The notes beneath the pieces were generated by a model, which was not told where the DNA came from, made no database searches, and saw only the letters and a list, made by a program, of their open reading frames with translations. A stretch of DNA of 34,900 bases from Candidatus Omnitrophota bacterium. Lineage in GTDB: Bacteria; Omnitrophota; Gorgyraeia; JABMRN01; RBG-13-46-9. How positions within the stretch are numbered: the stretch's first letter is position 1; the number at the start of each line of letters is the position of its first letter. The DNA lies in assembly GCA_016782425.1 (NCBI GenBank), contig JADHYN010000011.1, forward strand, positions 1-34,900, given 5' to 3'. Both the position numbers and the translations under genes were made by a program. Shown here in pieces: positions 8,363 to 17,718 of the stretch.

Positions 8363-9352
8363 ATGATAACTACATTAGGAGTCGAGACCTCCTGCGATGA
8401 AACAGCAATAGCCGTGATCCGAGAGGGTCGGATATTGTCCAGCGTTGTGTCATCCAGTGTCCCGTTGCATGAAAGATTCGGGGGCGTAATTCCGGAGATA
8501 GCATCAAGATACCATATTGAATATGTTAACAAAGTAGCAAAAAGGGCCTTGAGAAACGCAAAAATTACTTTTGATGATTTGGATTTGATCGCCGCAACAG
8601 AAACGCCCGGCCTCCCGGGCTCTCTTCTTGTGGGGTTATCGTTTGCCAGGGCAATGAGCTATGCGCTTGATTTACCGTTTATAAACGTAAATCATGTACA
8701 CGCCCATCTTTTTGCTAACTTTTTATCCAAAGATTCCGAGCGGCTCAGGTTTCCGTTTGTTGGTTGCGTGGTTTCGGGTGGCCACACAAATATTTTTATT
8801 TGTAGGTCCCTTAAAGATTTCGAACTAATCGGCAAAACAAAGGATGATGCCATCGGAGAGGCGTTTGATAAGGTTGCGAAGATTTTGGGTATCGGATATC
8901 CTGGCGGGCCCAAAATCGAAAAATACGCTAGAATTTTTTCGCGCCCGGCCTTCATGCCGGTTAAATCAAATAAGCCGATCAACTTTCCCAGGGCCTACAT
9001 GGACAACGATTCCTTCGATTTTAGCTTAAGCGGAATAAAGACCGCTGTTCTTTATCATGTTAAGAAAAAAAAGATTTCCCGACGAGAAATTTCAAGAATC
9101 TCCTGGTCTTTCCAGGAGGCTGTGTTTGATGTCCTGGCGGAACGCGTGGGAAAAGCCTGTAAAAAGTTTAAAATTAAAGACGTTTTCTTCGGAGGAGGCG
9201 TCATATCGAACGGGCGATTGCGCGCCAAATTCGAGCGTATCTCGGTAAATTCGGGATACAGGTTTTTTTATCCGCCGCCGGCGTTATGCGTAGATAACGC
9301 CGCTATGATTGCAGGTTTGGGTGAAGTTTTATTTAAAAACAAAAAACAGTAA
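8363..9352 (+). CDS. tsaD: tRNA N6-adenosine threonylcarbamoyltransferase
   Basis: TsaD transfers the threonylcarbamoyl group to A37 of ANN-decoding tRNAs (t6A). The 329-residue product starts with the family signature LGVETSCDETA and includes the metal-binding histidine pair in NHVHAHLF, VSGGHTN, GEAFDKVAKILGIGYPGGP and FGGGVISNGRLR near the end. AGGG 8 bp ahead of the ATG may act as ribosome-binding site. The product is universal and essential in most bacteria. Confidence 0.95.
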   Translation: MITTLGVETSCDETAIAVIREGRILSSVVSSSVPLHERFGGVIPEIASRYHIEYVNKVAKRALRNAKITFDDLDLIAATETPGLPGSLLVGLSFARAMSYALDLPFINVNHVHAHLFANFLSKDSERLRFPFVGCVVSGGHTNIFICRSLKDFELIGKTKDDAIGEAFDKVAKILGIGYPGGPKIEKYARIFSRPAFMPVKSNKPINFPRAYMDNDSFDFSLSGIKTAVLYHVKKKKISRREISRISWSFQEAVFDVLAERVGKACKKFKIKDVFFGGGVISNGRLRAKFERISVNSGYRFFYPPPALCVDNAAMIAGLGEVLFKNKKQ

Positions 9353-9369
9353 ATGAAAGGGGGTAGCGC

Positions 9370-9906
9370 ATGGCTCTTAGAAGAAGAAATGAAGTTCCAG
9401 AGGAAAAAGTTCTGGAGGTTGATGCAAGCATGCAAGGCACGCTTACATTTAAAGACCCGGTAAATTTAAGGATTAACGGTAAGTTTGAAGGAAAGCTCCT
9501 CACAAAAGGCATCCTCATGGTCGGCGAGCACGCCGTTGTAAACGCTGATATTGGCGGTGATATTATAACTGTTGCCGGTAGGGTTAATGGCGACATTAAG
9601 GCCTCTAAGGAGTTGAACTTGATAGCGCCTGCGTTCATCGTGGGAGACATAAAAACTCCCGCTCTTCGCATTGCGCAGGGTGCTATTATCGAAGGCTATT
9701 GTAACATGATTTCAGACAAGAAGGATGGAGGGCCCGTTTCTGACATGCTTACAATTGACCAGGTTGCCAAGTTTTTGGAAGTTGACAAGAACGTAGTTAC
9801 CGAGTGGGCTGATACCGGCAAGCTCCCGGCCGTCAAAGACGGTTCCAGATGGAGTTTTGAAAGATCTAAAATTGAGGAATGGCTCACAAGCGAAAAGATT
9901 AAGTAA
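9370..9906 (+). CDS. bactofilin fused to an excisionase-like HTH domain
   Basis: 178 residues in two parts. Residues about 15-115 form a bactofilin (DUF583) beta-helix: hydrophobic repeats such as LRINGKFEGKLLTKG, VVNADIGGDIITVAGRVNGDI and LNLIAPAFIVGDIKTPALRI. Bactofilins polymerise into cytoskeletal filaments at the membrane. Residues about 124-178 are a MerR/excisionase-type HTH (helix_turn_helix_17): LTIDQVAKFLEVDKNVVTEWADTGKLPAVK, then a wing and KIEEWL. The ribosome-binding site AAAGGGGG is strong. The next gene starts with the same HTH type. A DNA-binding bactofilin is unusual; that the filament touches DNA is inference. Confidence 0.85.
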   Translation: MALRRRNEVPEEKVLEVDASMQGTLTFKDPVNLRINGKFEGKLLTKGILMVGEHAVVNADIGGDIITVAGRVNGDIKASKELNLIAPAFIVGDIKTPALRIAQGAIIEGYCNMISDKKDGGPVSDMLTIDQVAKFLEVDKNVVTEWADTGKLPAVKDGSRWSFERSKIEEWLTSEKIK

Positions 9907-9944
9907 ATAAAAGTAGCCGAAAATAGCAGAAGCTAAGTAAGATT

Positions 9945-10292
9945 ATGCCCGATAAACTATACACAATAGAAGAAGCGGCAATTGTTCTCGGTGTGTCCGA
10001 AGATCGCATTAAGAAGCTTGTTGAAAGCGGCAATTTGCCGGCTTATAAGATTGGTGGCCGGTTCCTGCGGTTCAGAAAGGAACAGGTAGAGGCCGTCAGA
10101 TATGAGATTCACGCTAAGTTCGGCGCCAAGGTAGTGGAGCGCGCCTCGCGCGACTACCTTCAAAAAACAAAAGGCGTGGTATACCCGCAGTCGCTCCCGG
10201 ATAGAATTTTGGATTTCTTTTATTTCAACGACTTTTACATTATCGCTGCCGCCCTTGCATGCCTGATTTTGTTATTCATATTTAAGGCATAA
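9945..10292 (+). CDS. membrane-tethered excisionase-like HTH protein
   Basis: 115 residues. Residues 5-55 are a helix_turn_helix_17/excisionase domain (YTIEEAAIVLGVSEDRIKKL, then GNLPAYKIGGRFLRFRKEQV), clearly similar to the tail of the preceding bactofilin fusion. After a charged linker there is one C-terminal membrane helix (about 96-113, IIAAALACLILLFIFKA). The protein would therefore hold a small DNA-binding domain at the cytoplasmic face of the inner membrane. The gap to the upstream gene is 38 bp and it abuts the next gene, suggesting one operon. No named function is known to me. Confidence 0.75.
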   Translation: MPDKLYTIEEAAIVLGVSEDRIKKLVESGNLPAYKIGGRFLRFRKEQVEAVRYEIHAKFGAKVVERASRDYLQKTKGVVYPQSLPDRILDFFYFNDFYIIAAALACLILLFIFKA

Positions 10293-11243
10293 ATGCTTAA
10301 AATAACCCATCTACAATTATTTCCCTTATGCTTTTCTCTATGCGCCGTAGCCGCTTTTGCCGACACGGTCTATCTGGAAAATGACGCGGAAATGAAAGGC
10401 GTAGTCGTGGAAGAATACGACGACAGGGTCGTTATCTCGACCTATGAAGGCGAAAAAAACATTCTCAAAAAAGACATTCACGCCATCTCCTACGATCTGA
10501 CCGAACAAAACCTTGTGGCCCTTGGCGATGTGTATGCCGCACGAGATAAATACAGAAAAGCCTACTTTTACTACGAAAAAGCCGTCAAAATAAATCCGAA
10601 ATACAAAACTGCGCGTGACAAAATGAATTTTATAACCGGGCAGATTTTCCGTGAATCTCAAACGGAGAAGCAAGACGCCATGCGGCGAAGGCAGGAGATC
10701 GAGAACTCATCAAAAACTTTGCCTTCTAAAAAAGAAGATTTTAAAAAAGAGCTTGAGCAAAAAATCGGTATAGTCATAACCGAAGAAGACAATAGCGTAA
10801 AGATAATAGATGTCACAGGTGACAGCTCGGCGTATGACGCCGGCTTGCAGCCCGGCGATACGTTAATTTCGGTCTGGGGCCGCTTTACTAATTACATGTC
10901 AAAGGAAAGAGTAAGTCGCCTTTTATTGGAAAGCTTGGGCGAGATTAAAATAGATATTCAGCGAGACGTCGTGTTGGAAAAAGAAAGCCCGACTGCGGGG
11001 TTTCATAAAGATATTATAGGCGGGAAATTGGATATGTTAAGAGACGGCCTTACCCTCGTGGATTTAAAAGAAGGGTCTCCCGGCCAAAAGGCGGGTCTTA
11101 GTAAGGGCGATTTAATCATTGCCATAAACGGCGCTTCAACGCGCTACATGCCGCTGGCGGATGCGGAGAAGATAATCGGAAATAAAAAAACGGGCGCTGT
11201 GAAATTTACCATAAGAAGGGACGCGACTATATGGAGGAAGTAG
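10293..11243 (+). CDS. exported TPR and double-PDZ protein, unknown function
   Basis: 316 residues starting right after the previous stop. An N-terminal signal peptide ends around Ala-Phe-Ala (residue 23). The segment TVYLENDAEMKGVVVEEYDD resembles a small beta domain seen in envelope proteins. One TPR-like unit follows (about 70-105, GDVYAARDKYRKAYFYYEKAV), then a charged coiled segment, then two PDZ-like domains (about 150-225, with SAYDAGLQPGDTLISV; about 240-312, with SPGQKAGLSKGDLIIAING). No protease domain is present, so it is probably a scaffold or adaptor outside the membrane. Its link to the bactofilin genes rests on position only. Confidence 0.7.
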   Translation: MLKITHLQLFPLCFSLCAVAAFADTVYLENDAEMKGVVVEEYDDRVVISTYEGEKNILKKDIHAISYDLTEQNLVALGDVYAARDKYRKAYFYYEKAVKINPKYKTARDKMNFITGQIFRESQTEKQDAMRRRQEIENSSKTLPSKKEDFKKELEQKIGIVITEEDNSVKIIDVTGDSSAYDAGLQPGDTLISVWGRFTNYMSKERVSRLLLESLGEIKIDIQRDVVLEKESPTAGFHKDIIGGKLDMLRDGLTLVDLKEGSPGQKAGLSKGDLIIAINGASTRYMPLADAEKIIGNKKTGAVKFTIRRDATIWRK

Positions 11244-11245
11244 GA

Positions 11246-11683
11246 ATGGAAAAGAGGCTCTATAAGAGAACTCGATACATTGTCAAGGCAAAATTCCAGA
11301 TGAAATACGTCGGCTTACTTCTTTTAGTTGCGCTCGCAAGCGCGGCTATTTCCGGATATACGATATATTATAACTCGTGGGTTCTTTTAGGGGAAAAACT
11401 CGCGAACGTCTATCCGCAGGGAAGGCTTATGGAGATTTTTAAATCCGTAAACATTAAACTGGCCGTTAGCATGGTTTTTGTTTCAATGCTTTGCATCGGG
11501 ATAGGGATTTTGGTCTCACACAAGATCGCGGGCCCGGTTTACAGGATGATAAGGTTTTTAGACGACTTGACGGCCGGCGATTACAGTAAGCGCCTGGTCT
11601 TAAGGAGAAAAGATGAATTGAAGGACCTGGCAGAGGCTATAAACAGGCTGACAGTCGAACTGGATAAGAAAAAAAAGGCTTGA
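11246..11683 (+). CDS. small HAMP-domain membrane protein
   Basis: 145 residues with a short basic N-terminus, two membrane helices (about 24-41 and 76-97) and a HAMP domain after the second (AGPVYRMIRFLDDLTAGDYSKRL, then DELKDLAEAINRL). There is no kinase, cyclase or chemotaxis signalling domain, so it is a stand-alone HAMP protein. The start at 11246 has GGAGG at 11233-11237 in front; an upstream in-frame ATG at 11231 would place that site inside the gene. It may pass a signal to the membrane-bound HTH/bactofilin neighbours, but nothing in the sequence proves this. Confidence 0.75.
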   Translation: MEKRLYKRTRYIVKAKFQMKYVGLLLLVALASAAISGYTIYYNSWVLLGEKLANVYPQGRLMEIFKSVNIKLAVSMVFVSMLCIGIGILVSHKIAGPVYRMIRFLDDLTAGDYSKRLVLRRKDELKDLAEAINRLTVELDKKKKA

Positions 11684-11707
11684 CAGTATCAATGGGATGT
11701 GTTATTT
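11679..11707 (+). promoter_or_regulatory. putative promoter overlapping the HAMP gene stop
   Basis: TTGACA at 11679-11684 and TATTTT at 11702-11707 with a 17-bp spacer. The -35 box overlaps the stop codon of the HAMP gene. A second, better -10 lies downstream (11775-11780). Between them is AGCTC-TTTT-GAGCT (11731-11744), a 5-bp hairpin without a following T-tract, so not a clear terminator. Confidence 0.4.
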
Positions 11708-11751
11708 TATGCCACGATCACTTAGCTACTAAGCTCTTTTGAGCTAAAGCA

Positions 11752-11780
11752 GTTGCAAAAGGCCCAACCTAGTTTATAAT
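11752..11780 (+). promoter_or_regulatory. putative polA promoter
   Basis: TTGCAA at 11752-11757 and a perfect TATAAT at 11775-11780, 17 bp apart. The leader to the polA ATG at 11811 would be about 24 nt and shows no Shine-Dalgarno sequence. Confidence 0.55.
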
Positions 11781-11810
11781 AATCGAAAATCAAATCTGAT
11801 GTATTAATTC

Positions 11811-14486
11811 ATGCCTGATAGATCGAACAAAAAATTTTTTCTGATTGATGGTAACTCATTTTGCTATAGGGCCTATTACGCCATAAGGCACCTGTCTAAC
11901 TCCAAAGGGCAAGCCACGAATGCTATTTATGGGGTTATCGCGATGATCAGAAAGATTATCAAGGATGAAAAACCTGACATGATAGCTGTTGCATTTGACC
12001 TAAAGGGGCCGACATTCAGGCACGAAAAATTTAAGGACTATAAGGCAACGCGAAAGCCCATGCCAGATGACCTGGTGAGCCAAATACCGTACATAAAGAA
12101 GATTGTGACAGCCTACAATATACCCATTTACGAGATGCCGGGGTACGAGGCGGACGATGTTCTGGCGACCCTTGCCGAAAAGTGCGCCAAGACAAAGAAC
12201 GTAGACACCTTTTTAGTTACAAGTGACAAAGATGCAATGCAGCTTGTAGGATCCCGCATAAAAGTTTACAGCCCGCACAAGGATGGCATGGTCTATGGTG
12301 AAAAAGAGGTTAAGGAAAGGTTCGGAGTCGGGCCGGATAAGATAACCGATCTTATGGCGCTGATGGGAGACGCCTCGGACAATATTCCCGGCGTACCCGG
12401 CATAGGCGAAAAAACCGCAGTGGAGCTTATGAAGAAATTTGATAGCCTTGAAGACCTTTTGAAGAATGTCCATAAGGTTAAAAGCCAGTCGCAGCGAAAA
12501 AAAATTGAGCAGTCAAAAGAACTTGCGCTGTTAAGCAAGGATCTTGCGACCGTTGACAGAAATGTTCCGATAGAGGTGGATTTAAATGACCTGTGCATGC
12601 AGGAACCAAACGAAAAGGCGCTTATAGAGCTTTTTAAGGAGCTGGAATTTAGAAATCTATTAAAAGACATAACGCCGAAGCAAAAGCACGAGGGCACTTA
12701 CGATATTGTCGATAATAAAAAAAGTTTCATGAAGTTAATGCAAGCGTTGAAAGGTGTAAAGAGCTTTGCGTTTGATTTCGAGACAACCCACTACGACCCG
12801 ATGCGTGCCGTACCATGTGGGGTATCGTTTTGTTGGAGCGAGGGGGAGGCTAGCTACATACCACTTAACGCTCTTACGGATATATCTAAAGAGGAAGTTT
12901 TGGAAGAACTAAAAGGGATTTTTGAAGATAGCAACATAAAGAAAATCGGACAGAACATAAAATACGATGCATTGATTCTAAAAAATCTTGGTATTCCGGT
13001 AAAAGGCATCGCATTTGATACCATGGTCGCTTCATATCTTTTAAACCCGTCCAAATCACGGCATAATCTTGGCGATATAGCATTTGAACACCTGGGGCGT
13101 ACTATGGAATCGATTGAGGATCTGATAGGGAAGGGCAAAAAGGCCATTACCATGGATCGGGTTGACGTCCGGAAAGTGTGCGACTACTGTTGTCGGGATA
13201 GTGATGCCACATTTAGCGCCAAGGCAATTCTTCTTAAAAAAATGGAGGAAAGAAATCTCGAAAAATTATTTTTTGACGTCGAAATACCGCTTATTAATGT
13301 GTTGGCCGACATGGAATTTTCGGGTGTAAGCATTGACACCAAATACCTTAATGCGCTTTCCGGGGATCTGGAAAAAGAGATTAAGAAGCTTGAGAAAATA
13401 ATTTTCGAGCTTGCCGGAGAAAGTTTTAACATAAACTCGCCAAAACAACTCCAGGTTATCCTTTTTGAAAAATTAAAAATGCCTGTCATAAAAAAGACAA
13501 AAACAGGCGCTTCGACAAACGAAGAAGTGCTGCGGGTTTTAGCTGAGAAAGAACGCCTACCAAAAGAAATTTTGCGTTACAGGACGCTGGCAAAATTAAC
13601 CTCGACCTATGTCAATAGCCTGCCCGAACTTATAAATCCGAAAACAGGGCGGATACATACCTCTTTCAATCAGGCAGTAACCGCAACAGGCAGGCTTTCG
13701 TCAAGCAATCCGAATGTGCAGAATATCCCCATAAGGACCGAAACCGGCAAGAAGATCCGCAAAGCCTTTGTTGCGGAGAAAAAAGAACAGCTAATACTTT
13801 CGGCGGATTATTCGCAGATAGAGCTTCGAATTTTGGCGCATCTTTCCGGAGATAATAATCTCATCGGTGCCTTTCGTGAGGGTAGAGACATTCACGCCTT
13901 TACCGCCTCTTTAATATACGGCCTCGATGAAAAAGATGTTGACCAAAAAATGCGAAGTACGGCAAAAACAGTAAATTTCGGTATCGTCTACGGGATTAGC
14001 GCCTATGGCCTATCGCGGGACCTGGGGATCGATGTCCGTGAAGCCGCAAAGTTCATAGACGCCTATTTCGAGCGTTATCCCCTGGTAAAAACTTATCTGG
14101 AAGAAAAGGTAAAAGAAACACGAGACGCCGGCTTTGTAACCACGATTCTCGGAAGGCGCCGCTACATACCGGAGATCAATTCAGAAAATGTTTCCGTGCG
14201 CAATTTTGCCGAACGCACGGCAGTAAACACGCCCATACAGGGCTCAGCCGCGGACCTTATAAAGCTCGCAATGATCGAGATACATGGGTCGCTTGATAAT
14301 TTTGATGCCAGGATGATCTTACAAGTCCATGATGAGCTTGTTTTTGAAGTAGGGAAGAAGGATTTGAAAAAGTTTGCGAAAGTCGTAAAAAGCGGTATGG
14401 AAAACGTGATGAATCTAAAGGTGCCCATAACCGTGCGCCTTGAGGCCGGAATTAACTGGCTTGAAATGGAGGCTGTTGGGCTGTGA
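11811..14486 (+). CDS. polA: DNA polymerase I
   Basis: Full-length 891-residue PolA. The N-terminal 5'-nuclease domain (about 1-290) starts FFLIDGNSFCYRAYYAI and contains SDKDAMQLV and GVPGIGEKTA. The 3'-5' exonuclease domain (about 310-475) keeps the acidic catalytic residues: FDFETT (about D321/E323), KYDALIL (D386) and DSDATF (D465), so proofreading is probably active; many bacterial PolAs have lost it. The polymerase domain has ADYSQIELR (D666), the finger motif RSTAKTVNFGIVYG and QVHDELVFE (D841). It removes RNA primers and fills gaps. The stop overlaps coaE by 4 bp. Confidence 0.97.
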   Translation: MPDRSNKKFFLIDGNSFCYRAYYAIRHLSNSKGQATNAIYGVIAMIRKIIKDEKPDMIAVAFDLKGPTFRHEKFKDYKATRKPMPDDLVSQIPYIKKIVTAYNIPIYEMPGYEADDVLATLAEKCAKTKNVDTFLVTSDKDAMQLVGSRIKVYSPHKDGMVYGEKEVKERFGVGPDKITDLMALMGDASDNIPGVPGIGEKTAVELMKKFDSLEDLLKNVHKVKSQSQRKKIEQSKELALLSKDLATVDRNVPIEVDLNDLCMQEPNEKALIELFKELEFRNLLKDITPKQKHEGTYDIVDNKKSFMKLMQALKGVKSFAFDFETTHYDPMRAVPCGVSFCWSEGEASYIPLNALTDISKEEVLEELKGIFEDSNIKKIGQNIKYDALILKNLGIPVKGIAFDTMVASYLLNPSKSRHNLGDIAFEHLGRTMESIEDLIGKGKKAITMDRVDVRKVCDYCCRDSDATFSAKAILLKKMEERNLEKLFFDVEIPLINVLADMEFSGVSIDTKYLNALSGDLEKEIKKLEKIIFELAGESFNINSPKQLQVILFEKLKMPVIKKTKTGASTNEEVLRVLAEKERLPKEILRYRTLAKLTSTYVNSLPELINPKTGRIHTSFNQAVTATGRLSSSNPNVQNIPIRTETGKKIRKAFVAEKKEQLILSADYSQIELRILAHLSGDNNLIGAFREGRDIHAFTASLIYGLDEKDVDQKMRSTAKTVNFGIVYGISAYGLSRDLGIDVREAAKFIDAYFERYPLVKTYLEEKVKETRDAGFVTTILGRRRYIPEINSENVSVRNFAERTAVNTPIQGSAADLIKLAMIEIHGSLDNFDARMILQVHDELVFEVGKKDLKKFAKVVKSGMENVMNLKVPITVRLEAGINWLEMEAVGL

Positions 14487-15067
14487 AGCTCGTAGTAGGC
14501 ATAACAGGAAATTTTGGAACAGGGAAAACAACCGTAGCCAATTTTTTTAAGGCTCGCGGGGCGCATGTTATTAATGCCGATAAAATCGTGCACGAAATTT
14601 ATAGGAATGATAAGCGTGTCCAGAAAAAAATACGACAGACCTTTGGGGGTGGCGTTTTCCGAAAAGGCGCTATTGATAGAAGTGAGCTTGCGCGAGTGGC
14701 GTTTTCAAAAGGACGCCTTCTCGGAAGGCTATGCAATATCGTATATCCCGAGACAGTAAAAAAAATAAGCGAAAGGCTTAAAAAATCAAAAAAATCTATT
14801 AATATCTTGGACGCGCCGATGTTAATAGAGTCAGGGCTCAATAATTATGTGGATTATATCGTGGTGGTATGTGCAAGTAAAAGAAATCAGATGGGAAGAT
14901 GCGCTTCGCTGGGATTTACTCCCGATGAGATTGGGAAGCGGCTTCTATTCCAAATGCCAAGTACTAAAAAAATAAAGTTTGCAGATTTCGTGATTAATAA
15001 TAATCGCTCGAAAGAGCACGCAAGAAAGGAAGTAAAAAAGATATGGCGAAAGTTAAAGAGGAGGTAA
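14483..15067 (+). CDS. coaE: dephospho-CoA kinase
   Basis: CoaE phosphorylates the ribose 3'-OH of dephospho-CoA, the last step of CoA synthesis. The 194-residue product begins at GTG in the GTGA overlap with polA. It has the P-loop [13 protein letters not shown], the [11 protein letters not shown] motif that contacts substrate, and the [12 protein letters not shown] segment. The C-terminus is basic. The overlapping start implies translational coupling with polA, a common pairing. Confidence 0.92.
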   Translation: MKLVVGITGNFGTGKTTVANFFKARGAHVINADKIVHEIYRNDKRVQKKIRQTFGGGVFRKGAIDRSELARVAFSKGRLLGRLCNIVYPETVKKISERLKKSKKSINILDAPMLIESGLNNYVDYIVVVCASKRNQMGRCASLGFTPDEIGKRLLFQMPSTKKIKFADFVINNNRSKEHARKEVKKIWRKLKRR

Positions 15068-15069
15068 GG

Positions 15070-16326
15070 ATGGATAATATTAATATTGAAAAATTAAAAT
15101 CGCTTAACATGACCGAGTTAAACAAGGTCGCCAGGGGGCTCAAAATTAATAACCTGACCGGCGTTAAAAAACAGGACCTCATTTTTAAAATCCTTCAGGC
15201 AAAAACTGAGAAAGAAGGGCTAATATTCGGTGAGGGGGTGCTTGAAGTCCTTCCTGACGGCTTTGGTTTTTTAAGAAGCCCCAAATACAATTATCTTCCC
15301 TGTCCCGATGATATTTATATTTCACCGTCGCAAATAAGAAGGTTTAGCTTGCGTACGGGGGACACGATAAGCGGGCAAATACGGCCCCCGAAGGAAGGGG
15401 AAAGATACTTTGCGCTCCTTAAAGTAGAAGCTGTAAACTTCGAAAATCCGGAGAATGCAAAAGATAAAATTCTGTTTGATAACCTGACACCGCTTTATCC
15501 GAACGAGAGATATGCGCTGGAGACAAATCCGGATGAGATTTCTATGCGAGTAATGGATCTTTTGACACCGGTAGGCAAGGGACAGCGCGGAATGATTGTC
15601 GCACAGCCATATAGCGGAAAGACAGTACTTCTGCAGAAGTTCGCCAATAGCATAACGACAAATTATCCTGACGTTGTCTTGCTCGTATTGTTAATAGACG
15701 AAAGACCCGAAGAAGTAACTGACATGATAAGATCAGTAAACGGAGAGGTCGTAAGCTCTACATTTGATGAACCGGCAGAAAGGCACACTCAGGTAGCAGA
15801 AATGGTCCTGGAAAAAGCAAAGAGGCTTGTAGAACACAAAAGGGATGTTGTGATACTTCTGGATTCCATAACACGACTAGCAAGAGCCTATAACTCTGTC
15901 ATGCCGCACTCAGGCAAAATACTGTCCGGCGGTGTAGACTCAAACGCGTTACAGAAACCGAAGAGGTTCTTAGGTGCTGCACGAAACATCGAAGAGGGCG
16001 GATCACTTACAATCATAGCAACAGCACTTGTGGAAACAGGCTCCCGAATGGACGAAGTTATATTCGAGGAATTTAAAGGAACGGGCAACATGGAGTTACA
16101 GCTAGACAGGACACTTTTCCAGAGAAGGGTTTATCCCGCCATCGACATTAAGAAGTCCAACACAAGAAAAGAAGAGCTTCTTGTCGAAAGCAACGAGCTC
16201 CAGAAAATATGGCTTATGCGCAAGGCCCTTAATGACCTAAATAGCGTAGAGGCAATGGAGCTTTTAATCGAGAAACTTAAGAAAACCAAGACGAACAAAG
16301 AATTTCTAAAGTCACTTAACAAATAA
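15070..16326 (+). CDS. rho: transcription termination factor Rho
   Basis: Hexameric RNA helicase. The 418-residue product has an N-terminal Rho_N helical domain ([16 protein letters not shown]), the OSB-fold RNA-binding domain ([16 protein letters not shown]) and the ATPase core ([45 protein letters not shown], the R-loop [11 protein letters not shown]). The Walker A reads AQPYSGKT instead of the usual APPKAGKT, so the lysine at position 181 is Tyr while the P-loop lysine K184 is kept. The ATG at 15070 follows a strong AGAGGAGG; an in-frame ATG at 15043 inside coaE is less likely. Confidence 0.95.
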   Translation: MDNINIEKLKSLNMTELNKVARGLKINNLTGVKKQDLIFKILQAKTEKEGLIFGEGVLEVLPDGFGFLRSPKYNYLPCPDDIYISPSQIRRFSLRTGDTISGQIRPPKEGERYFALLKVEAVNFENPENAKDKILFDNLTPLYPNERYALETNPDEISMRVMDLLTPVGKGQRGMIVAQPYSGKTVLLQKFANSITTNYPDVVLLVLLIDERPEEVTDMIRSVNGEVVSSTFDEPAERHTQVAEMVLEKAKRLVEHKRDVVILLDSITRLARAYNSVMPHSGKILSGGVDSNALQKPKRFLGAARNIEEGGSLTIIATALVETGSRMDEVIFEEFKGTGNMELQLDRTLFQRRVYPAIDIKKSNTRKEELLVESNELQKIWLMRKALNDLNSVEAMELLIEKLKKTKTNKEFLKSLNK

Positions 16327-16328
16327 TA

Positions 16329-16348
16329 CTACAGGCGTAAGCCTGTAG
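16329..16348 (+). promoter_or_regulatory. perfect hairpin in the rho-rpmE gap
   Basis: CTACAGGC (16329-16336) pairs perfectly with GCCTGTAG (16341-16348) around a GTAA loop, which is a GNRA-type tetraloop. It starts 2 bp after the rho stop and ends about 6 bp before the rpmE Shine-Dalgarno (AAAGGAGAAGG). No T-tract follows, so it is not a standard terminator. It may be an mRNA stability or processing element, or a site for control of rpmE. Confidence 0.6.
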
Positions 16349-16363
16349 AATAAAGGAGAAGGA

Positions 16364-16645
16364 ATGAAACCGAAAATTCACCCGGAATACAAAGATACCA
16401 GAATCGTGTGCGCGTGCGGGGAAGTCATACAAACCAGGAGCACGAAGCAAAATATCCACATCGAGATCTGTTCAAAATGTCACCCGTTTTTTACCGGCAA
16501 GCAAAAGCTGATTGACGCAGCCGGAAGGGTTGATAAATTCATGAAAAGATATGAAAAAAAACAGAAACCGAAGGCAAAAAAGGAAAAAACTGTCGAGAAA
16601 AATTCCCCCGCTGAAGAGGAAAAAGAGGAGCAAGGAAAAGAATAA
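16364..16645 (+). CDS. rpmE: 50S ribosomal protein L31, zinc-binding type
   Basis: The first 65 or so residues are L31: [26 protein letters not shown] and [10 protein letters not shown]. The cysteines C16, C18, C36 and C39 form the zinc site of the C+ class. A lysine/glutamate-rich tail brings the length to 93, longer than the usual 66-75. A strong ribosome-binding site lies ahead of the ATG. The rho-rpmE-prfA order is common in bacteria. Confidence 0.93.
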   Translation: MKPKIHPEYKDTRIVCACGEVIQTRSTKQNIHIEICSKCHPFFTGKQKLIDAAGRVDKFMKRYEKKQKPKAKKEKTVEKNSPAEEEKEEQGKE

Positions 16646-16651
16646 GGGAAG

Positions 16652-17713
16652 ATGAATAAGAAATTAGAGGAAAAGTTAAAACGGTTTTCAGAACTTCAGG
16701 AGCTGGTTGTTGATCCCAAAATCATTTCCAACCCCCAGGAGTACAAAAAATACGCCAAGGAGATGTCATCTTTACAGAAGATCGTTTCGAAATACAACGA
16801 GTACAAAAAAATTGTTGACGAAATGACTTCGCTTGAAGCTGTGATAGGTGACACCGCACAGGAAAAAGAATTCCTCGAGTTGGCGAAAGATGAACTCGGG
16901 TCCCATAAAATCACCACCGACAAGCTCCAAAAAGAGCTGGAAGAGCTCCTTCTCGAAAAAGACGAAAACGAAGATAAGGACATCATAATGGAAATACGCC
17001 AGGGGACCGGTGGCGTAGAAGCTGCGTTGTTTGCGCATGATTTATTCAGGATGTATTCGAGATATGCAGCAAGGAAAGGCTGGAAGGTTGAAACCATGTC
17101 TGCCAGTGTCACAGAAAAAGGCGGTTTTAAAGAGGTTATATTTTCGGTGTCCGGTGATGGCGTTTACGGTAACTTTAAGTATGAAAGCGGCACGCACAGA
17201 GTACAACGCGTTCCTGCCACAGAGACTAGCGGTCGCATCCATACCTCAGCGGCAACAGTAGCGGTACTGCCGGAAGCTGAAGATGTCGACATGGAGGTAA
17301 AACCGCAAGATTTGCGAATAGATGTTTTTAGGGCGGGCGGTAGAGGCGGTCAGCATGTGAATGTTACTGATTCCGCGGTAAGAATCACGCACATGCCTAC
17401 GGGCCTTGTTGTGAGTTGCCAGGACGAAAGGTCCCAGCATAAAAATAAGGCAAAGGCGATGAGGGTGCTCCGCGCGCGGCTTTTTGATAAGCTAACGCAG
17501 GATCAAAATAAGAAGCGATCTCGCGATCGCAAACTGCAAGTTGGTTCGGGTGACAGGTCAGAGAAAATAAGAACTTATAATTTTCCGGATAGGCGCGTAA
17601 CAGATCATAGAATTGGATTTACAAAACATAACTTAGAAGATGTCCTGAATGGCGCGCTTGACGAATTTATAGCTGCCTTGAGAGAGGCAGGCCGCAAAGA
17701 GAGGATGAAGTAA
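16652..17713 (+). CDS. prfA: peptide chain release factor 1
   Basis: RF1 reads UAA and UAG and triggers peptide release. The 353-residue product has the RF1-type tripeptide region ([17 protein letters not shown] rather than the SPF of RF2), the catalytic GGQ in [18 protein letters not shown] and the tail [19 protein letters not shown]. The start follows AAGGGAAG. prmC, whose product methylates the GGQ glutamine, is next. Confidence 0.96.
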   Translation: MNKKLEEKLKRFSELQELVVDPKIISNPQEYKKYAKEMSSLQKIVSKYNEYKKIVDEMTSLEAVIGDTAQEKEFLELAKDELGSHKITTDKLQKELEELLLEKDENEDKDIIMEIRQGTGGVEAALFAHDLFRMYSRYAARKGWKVETMSASVTEKGGFKEVIFSVSGDGVYGNFKYESGTHRVQRVPATETSGRIHTSAATVAVLPEAEDVDMEVKPQDLRIDVFRAGGRGGQHVNVTDSAVRITHMPTGLVVSCQDERSQHKNKAKAMRVLRARLFDKLTQDQNKKRSRDRKLQVGSGDRSEKIRTYNFPDRRVTDHRIGFTKHNLEDVLNGALDEFIAALREAGRKERMK

Positions 17714-17718
17714 GGTTT

